Below are positions 56,905 through 62,707 of a stretch of 62,707 bases of DNA, piece by piece. The position numbers and the translations under genes are program-made. Source of the DNA: Nemertoderma westbladi (taxonomy: Eukaryota > Xenacoelomorpha > Nemertodermatida > Nemertodermatidae); contig JAUCBJ010000824.1 of the NCBI GenBank assembly GCA_032718475.1, positions 1 to 62,707 on the forward strand. Reading direction: 5' to 3'. The notes under the pieces are model-generated. The model was not told the DNA's origin. It was given only the letters and a program-made list of their open reading frames with translations, and searched no databases. Numbering within the stretch: position 1 is the stretch's first letter; every line of letters starts with the position of its first letter.

Positions 56905-59305
56905 CTCCTGCTTAGGTAGTTGTACTCAGTATCTCTGGAAATGGATTATTTTCGGCTGGAACCCAGTTCAAGAAGCGAACTGGAAAGCTATGGACTCATA
57001 GTGGACCCGGTGGTCACAAGTCCCAGATAGACCATATTCTGTTTCGTGGGAAATACAGGAGCTCTATAAAAGACTGTAATGCATTTACACTTCGACCCTT
57101 CTACAGTGATCACCGCTTTATTGTGGCCAAGGTAAGACTTAGTCTGCGTGCTAGCAGAACAACGAAATCTGCCTTGCCGCGGCATGACTGGTCCTCTCTG
57201 TTGCAACAGCCAAGTGTGAGATCCAGCTTCACACTACAGCTGAGCAACAGGTATGACGCTCTTGCCTCTGAGGCGGCAGATCACTGTGAGGGCTATACTG
57301 CCTTTACAGAAGCAGTAAGTTAGCAGCTGCAGAAACAGTTCCTGTATACCCTCGAAACAGGAAAAGGGCCCCCTGGACTGACAACAAAATTCAGAAGTGC
57401 CGAAATGACCTTCATAAGGCGCAGAAAGAGTCCCGACTCAAACAGACTACAGCGGCCAAGAATGCAGTTGAGGCTGCATCTAGGTCCCTGAACAGGCAGT
57501 ACTCTGCTAATCTACAGGAGCTAATAAACCAACAGGTTGATGCCATCAATGATGCTGACGACAGCAGGCAATCATCCCAGGCATGGAAATCGATCAATCT
57601 GCTTACTGGGCGGAAAAGCCAACCAACCACCAAGGTTAAGGCTGAATCACCAGCCGATCGCCTCAATGGTTGGAAAGCCCACTTTGAAAAGCTCCTCAAT
57701 AATGACAGGGTATTGCCTGATAACTTTATAGAAGTAAAAGTGTCTGAGTCTGTACTCCCAGATATTCCCATTGGCGATATCTCCTTTGCAGAAGTGAAGG
57801 CTGCTGCAAAGAGCATTAAGACCAATCGTGCCAGTGGAGTAGATGGTGTTCCCCCTGAGGTCTTTAAAATACCTGAGTGTTTAAAGCTCATCTATCCCAT
57901 CATAGTAGACATGTACCGAACAACAAGAGTCCCACAAGAAATGAAAACAAATAAGTTGGTGCCAGTTCCCAAGAAGGGCAACCTAACACTCTATGGTTCT
58001 TTTCGGGGAATCTCATTGATCTCGATTGCTCCGTGGAAATCAGAATGGGTTCCGTAAAGGTCGTGGGACCATGGAGCCCATTTTGGCACTTAGAAGGATA
58101 ATTGAAGAGTTATCAAAAAAGAAAGACAGGCATCTGGCTGTTATTTTTGTTGACTTCTTCAAGGCCTTTGATTCAGTCTCTCGCTCATGTATGTTCAGCA
58201 TACTTTCATTATATGGGATTCCTGATGAAATTATTGCAGCAATCAGATCAGTATATGATGGTTCAACAACATTTGTGTCTACTGTTGACGGTGACACAGA
58301 ACCATTTGAAGTGTTATGGGGCGTCCTCCAAGGAGACACACTTGCACCATTCTTGTTCATTATTGTGGTTGACTATGTTCTACGCATGTCCTTAGATCAT
58401 TATAATGATGATGGGGTGATGATAACTCCACCTACTGGCTCCAGAAGTCGAGGAAATCCTGCCAAGTACCTAACTGATCTAGACTTTGCTGATGACTTAG
58501 GAGTACTCTCAGAATCATTAGAGGGAGCCCAACGGCTCCTCAGCTCATTAGAACATGCTGCTTCTAGTGTTGGTCTTTTTATTAACTCCAGAAAGACCAA
58601 AATTCTGACAGTTAACTTTGAAAGTCCTCAGCAAGTCTCTGATCGGATGAGCATAAGCTCAAAGGATGGTATGCTTGAGCATGTGGACGACTTCTGTTAC
58701 CTGGGATCATGGATCCGGAAGTCAGGTGAGGACCTTCGAATACGTAAGGGAAAGGCATGGGCAGCCTTGAATAGGCTTTCCAGAATTTGGAAGTCACCGA
58801 GAATTAATCGGAAACTTAAGGTCCGATTATTTAGAGCAGCAGTAGTTCCAGTACTCCTCTACGGGAGTCCATGCTGGGCTCTAACTGCTGAGGACACCAA
58901 ATCTTTGGATGGCACATTCACAAGAATGCTACGCCGGGTTCATTGTGTCAAGTACAATGCACACATCTCCAACCAAACACTATATAACATTGGAGGTGTC
59001 TCATTGGTTCCCCCAAGCTTGACACTAGAACAAAATCGCCTCCACTTTGCAGGACATTGCTATCGCCGTGAGGACCAGCCAGTGCATAATCTTGTACTTT
59101 GGCAACCTCATGGAGTGAATAAGCATGGTGGACAGCCCATGACTTTCTTGAGACGCATCGTAAAGGACACTGGCCTTAAAGATGCGGATGATCTAGCAAA
59201 TGTCATGGGTGATAGGGAGTTGTGGCGGTGCAATTTTGTTGACAAGCCAGCACAGCATTCTTAAAAATGCAGCTGCAATGCAGCATGCCGATCCTAGTAG
59301 TAGTA
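56905..59305 (+). mobile_element. RTE-like LINE, most complete copy (endonuclease C-terminus to 3' tail)
   Basis: Starts in the APE-type endonuclease (57035-57125: QIDHILF, SDHRFIVAKV) with early frame changes. RT N-terminal region at 57713-58057 (KTNRASGVDGVPPEVFK). Then a 59-bp deletion near 58027, with GCT at both edges, shifts the frame. 58026-59264 (412 codons) carries the RT palm (DFADDLG at 58482-58499) and C-terminal domain, ending ...AQHS. It is followed by the conserved terminus and (TAG)n ending at 59305. Confidence 0.93.
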
Positions 59306-60921
59306 CCAGCCAATCGCCTCAATGGTTGGAAAGCCCACTTTGAAAAGCTCCTCAATAATGACAGGGTATTGCCTGATAACTTTATAGAAGTAAAAGTGTC
59401 TGAGTCTGTACTCCCAGATATTCCCATTGGTGATATCTCCTTCGCAGAAGTGAAGGCTGCTGCAAAGAGCATTAAGACCAATCGTGCCAGTGGAGTAGAT
59501 GGTGTTCCCCCTGAGGTCTTTAAAATACCTGAGTGTTTAAAGCTCATCTATCCCATCATAGTAGACATGTACCGAACAACAAGAGTCCCACAAGAAATGA
59601 AAACAAATAAGTTGGCGCCAGTTCCCAAGAAGGGCCACCTAACACTCTATGGTTCTTTTTGGGTAATCTCATTGATCTCGATTGCTGCAAAGCTATACAA
59701 TAGGATTCTATTAAATCGCATCAGGGATCCCATTGAGAGACTGCTCCGTGGAAATCAGAATGGGTTCCGTAAAGGTCATGGGACCATGGAGCCCATTTTG
59801 GCACTTAGAAGGATAATTGAAGAGTTATCAAAAAAAGAAAGACAGGCATCTGGCTGTTATCTTTGTTGACTTCTTCAAGGCCTTTGATTCAGTCTCTCGC
59901 AACGTATGTTCAGCATACTTTCATTATATGGGATTCCTGATGAAATTATTGCAGTATCTGATGGTTCAACAACATTTGTGTCTACTGTTGACGGTGACAC
60001 ATAACCATTTGAAGTGTTATGGGGCGTCCTCCAGGGAGACACTACTGGCTCCAGAAGTCGAGGAAATCCTGCCAAGTACCTAACTGATCTAGACTTTGTT
60101 GATGACTTAGGAGTACTCTCAGAATCACTAGAAACCCAACGGCTCCTCATCTCATTAGAACATGCTGATTCTAGTGGTGGTATTTTTATTAACTCCAGAA
60201 AGACCAAAATTTTGACAGTTAACTTTGAAAGTCCTCAGCAAGTCTCTGATCGGATGAGCATAAGCTCAAAGGATGGTATGCTTGAGCATGTGGACGACTT
60301 CTGTTACCTGGGATCATGGATCCGGAAGTCAGGTGAGTACGTAATACGTTCGAATACGTAAGGGAAAGGCATGGGCAGCCTTGAATAGGCTTTCCAGGAT
60401 TTGGAAGTCACCAAGAATTAATCGGAAACTTAAGGTCCGATTATTTAGAGCAGCAGTAGTTCCAGTACTCCTCTACGGGACTCCATGCTGGGCTCTAACT
60501 GCTGAGGACACCAAATCTCTGGATGGCACATTCACAAGAATGCTACGCCGGGTTCACTGTGTCAAGTACAATGCACACATCTCCAACCAGACACTATATA
60601 ACATAGGATTTGTATCATTGGTCCCCCCAAGGTTGACACTAGAACAAAGGCGCCTCCGCTTTGCAGGACATTGCTTTCGCCGTGAGGACCAGCCAGTGCA
60701 TAATCTTGTGCTTTGGCAGCCTCATGGAGTGAATAAGCATGGTGGACAGCCCATGACTTTATTGAGACGCATCTTAAAGGACACTGGCCTATCGAAGATG
60801 CGGATGATCTAGCATGTGTCATGGGTGATAGGGAGTTGTGGCGGCGCAATTTTGTCGACAAGCCGGCACAGCATTCTTGAAAATGCAGCTGCAATGCAGC
60901 ATGCCGATCCTAGTAGTAGTA
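59306..60921 (+). mobile_element. RTE-like LINE, second copy joined head-to-tail
   Basis: Begins without any spacer after the TAG tail of the previous copy, within the region just before RT (CCAGCCAATCGCC...). It ends in its own terminus and (TAG)n at 60921. It encodes RT and the C-terminal domain in fragments (59267-59869, 60014-60361, 60381-60812). An extra A near 59834, internal deletions near 59953 and 60041, and a stop in place of a Glu codon near 60002 disable it. Confidence 0.93.
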
Positions 60922-61329
60922 CACTTACCCCCTAACGATTTCATAACCCCTAGTAATTTTACAAGAATGTCTCTCCTTACCGTAACTTTCCCGCTTTTAT
61001 CCAAATTTCTCAGGAAAGAAAATAACCAACCAACATCGATGCCACCCAAAAAGTGACCTTCATCGAAACTGTGGGACACTCGATATCTCCTTCTCTCTCC
61101 ACCACTATACCCCTACGTCCATTCTTCTTTAGGGAAAAACATTCCTTTACCTTCCCTGACTGATTAACCTCCTGATCTATTTTCAAATCTTTTAGTACTA
61201 ATACTAATACTGTTGATTCTTCCATGGCCTGGTTAAGCTTAGTTCTGTCGTCTATCACGTCTTCCTGTGTGGTATCCTGTTGCGACACGTCACTTCCGTT
61301 ATTCCCAACATGCCCCAATATTTATAATA
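60922..61329 (-). other. Unidentified minus-strand open segment
   Basis: Minus-strand ORF 61318-61010 (102 codons), and a second frame immediately after it (down to about 60925), have mixed, protein-like composition (for example KLNQAMEESTVLVLVLKD, RRDILVKLLGVMKSLGG). No family recognised. It may be a frame-shifted relic. Confidence 0.2.
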
Positions 61330-61680
61330 ATCGGCCATATGAATTCTGAACTCAAACTATTATCTGATTGCCTAACTGAAAACAAACTAACTCTAAATAC
61401 TGACAAGACTAAGTACACAATATTCACAAAGTCAAAGACATCACCCTCACCGAAAAAGTATTAATAATAAAACAATTAGGTCCACAACAAAATCTAAATA
61501 TCTAGGTCTATTAATAGATTTCAGATTATCCTATAGAGAACACAGGAGTCATATACTGAAGAAAATATCCGAGAGCGGATGGTTATTCTATAATCTACGG
61601 TTATTCTATAATATACTATTTTCTCCCAAATCATATAATGCGAACCCTATTCTACTCTCTAGTCTACCCCTATATATTTT
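61330..61680 (+). pseudogene. LINE RT thumb fragment (jockey/CR1-like)
   Basis: LKLLSDCLTENKLTLNTDKTKYTIF and, after a frame change, SKYLGLLIDFRLSYREH..HILKKISES match the region after the YxDD box of jockey/CR1-type RTs. Nothing else of the element is present. Confidence 0.7.
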
Positions 61681-61987
61681 AGATGCTGATAGTCTGGGGG
61701 AATTATGTGAGGTAGGCAAGCTTATTCAAGTAATTGTCGATGGCCAATCACATATTTTACGATGATCAGCTCTGAAATGACTATTGATTGTAGACCTTAA
61801 CTCTTCTTCACCCAATCGACACAAAAAAGTAAAATTTTGGTCAAAATCGCAAATATTATTATAGTAATTATTATTTGTAATAATAATTAGAATACAATTA
61901 ATTATGTAGTAATTCTATTTATTCAATAATTTATATTTACCTTTTTATATACCTGCTTATTCATAAATTTTAATTACTATAACAAAC
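61681..61987. other. Intronic AT-rich stretch
   Basis: Nothing recognised before the donor side of LamG exon 1. Confidence 0.4.
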
Positions 61988-62653
61988 CTGTTTCTATCCC
62001 AATCTGAAGCTCAAATTGTAAACTTTCATTATATATTAACTCCATCTGAACTTCTGATACATAACAACTGTAATATTGAGCATTGGAAATGTACCCATCA
62101 AAGGCAGTTCCATCAGTTTCTCGTTTTCCTATCAAGAGAGTGTTTTTCGTATTGGCTGTACCTCTAGCTGTTGATGGTGTATCAAACTCCAATATCTTAT
62201 GTTCAACATTTCCTACTTTCCGACTGTACAACATCACCTTTTTGTTCTTTGCATTGACTCCAACAGCCACCAAATACCATTCATTAACAGTTACTGCATT
62301 CTCCATTATAAATGATTGTGAAATCAAATTTTCAGGATTAAACATTAAGTTTGTTGCTGAGGGAGATGATATCCAGAAATGGGAACCATGGGCTGAGGGA
62401 TTTCCATATTCTAATATCGGACCAGGTTGATTTACCATAAGCTTCACAAATGCTACCATGGTAAATGTTTCAGATAGTAACTCTATACCGTGTTGAACTG
62501 AAACATATCCGCTACGGAAATTCATCGCTTGGTTATCAACTCCGGATGGTCCTGGAACTAATGATGGCATTTTTTTGATTTTCCCATTTTGTTTTCCCAT
62601 CTTGTCGTTGGCTCCATATTCAATGTTTAGGGGCCACGAGGCTTCATTAATAA
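61988..62653 (-). CDS. LamG/concanavalin A-like domain exon 1 (most upstream in window)
   Basis: A 666-nt exon bounded by an acceptor (a T-rich tract ending TTTTGCAG, last G at 62654) and a donor (CAG|GTTTGTTA). It enters with two nucleotides of a split codon, so both borders are phase 1. The about 221-residue product reads as a laminin-G_3/ConA-like beta-sandwich: W-P-L-N-I-E-Y-G near the start, then a PGPSGVDNQAMNF block, ETFTMVAFVK, EWYLVAVGVNA, VMLYSRKVGNVEH, and an IGKRE...GYI...YYSCY...IYNESL end. Such domains bind glycans or proteins in extracellular proteins. The Cys found six residues before the first Trp in the three other exons is absent here: the split codon ends TT, which cannot encode Cys. 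The late Cys of YYSCY is present. The domain family call is by pattern only; the parent protein is unknown. Confidence 0.8.
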
Positions 62654-62707
62654 CTGCAAAATAATTAACAATTTTTTGAAATTATATGTTTTCAATAAGA
62701 GGTGAAA

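Overview
This is a eukaryotic, almost certainly metazoan, window. The evidence is large introns with GT-AG borders, several clades of non-LTR retrotransposons, Ty3/gypsy-like LTR elements, tRNA-derived SINE-like heads and a very large minisatellite. I see no prokaryotic operon, CRISPR array or phage module. The element repertoire (RTE-like and CR1/L2-like LINEs, a LINE C-terminus with an R2-like zinc motif, gypsy with a CWYH-type gag finger) suits a marine invertebrate, but the phylum cannot be fixed from sequence alone.

The only host gene I can support lies on the minus strand and spans at least 12.2-62.7 kb. Four exons (62653-61988, 53888-53229, 45971-45309, 12838-12173 in transcription order) are 660-666 nt long, all in the same phase, and each encodes one laminin-G/concanavalin A-like domain. 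They look like tandem exon duplications of a multi-domain secreted or cell-surface protein whose ends lie outside the window. The introns are about 8.1, 7.3 and 32.5 kb and are filled with repeats.

Layout: 0-12 kb holds two unidentified minus-strand ORFs, a tRNA-like sequence, small tandem repeats, LINE fragments (6.0-6.6, 7.1-7.5 and 7.8-9.7 kb) and a 43-bp tandem repeat. From 12.97 to 33.27 kb runs a 16-bp minisatellite of about 860 units. It is interrupted by two copies of one Ty3/gypsy element: a 5'-truncated copy (25.28-27.33 kb) and a structurally complete copy (27.78-32.22 kb) with 276-bp LTRs. The array has higher-order structure with a 3578-bp period. From 33.3 to 39.4 kb there is a 14-bp minisatellite and a second, decayed LTR element split by an RTE insertion with a 52-bp target duplication. 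From 40 to 45 kb there are a LINE C-terminal ORF, an ORF1-like fragment, a SINE head and two inverted-repeat elements. From 46 to 53 kb there are two RTE copies and a 3.3-kb element with about 146-bp inverted termini and an unusual GATC-rich tandem repeat. From 54 to 61.7 kb there are a CR1/L2-like LINE, two head-to-tail RTE copies and a LINE fragment.

The elements form a readable insertion history rather than a cooperating gene system. The best candidates for something new are the intronic minisatellite (its main unit variants are CG/TG/CA at one CpG, and it has nested higher-order duplication), the gypsy element copied as DNA inside it, and the GATC-rich inverted-repeat element at 49-52 kb.
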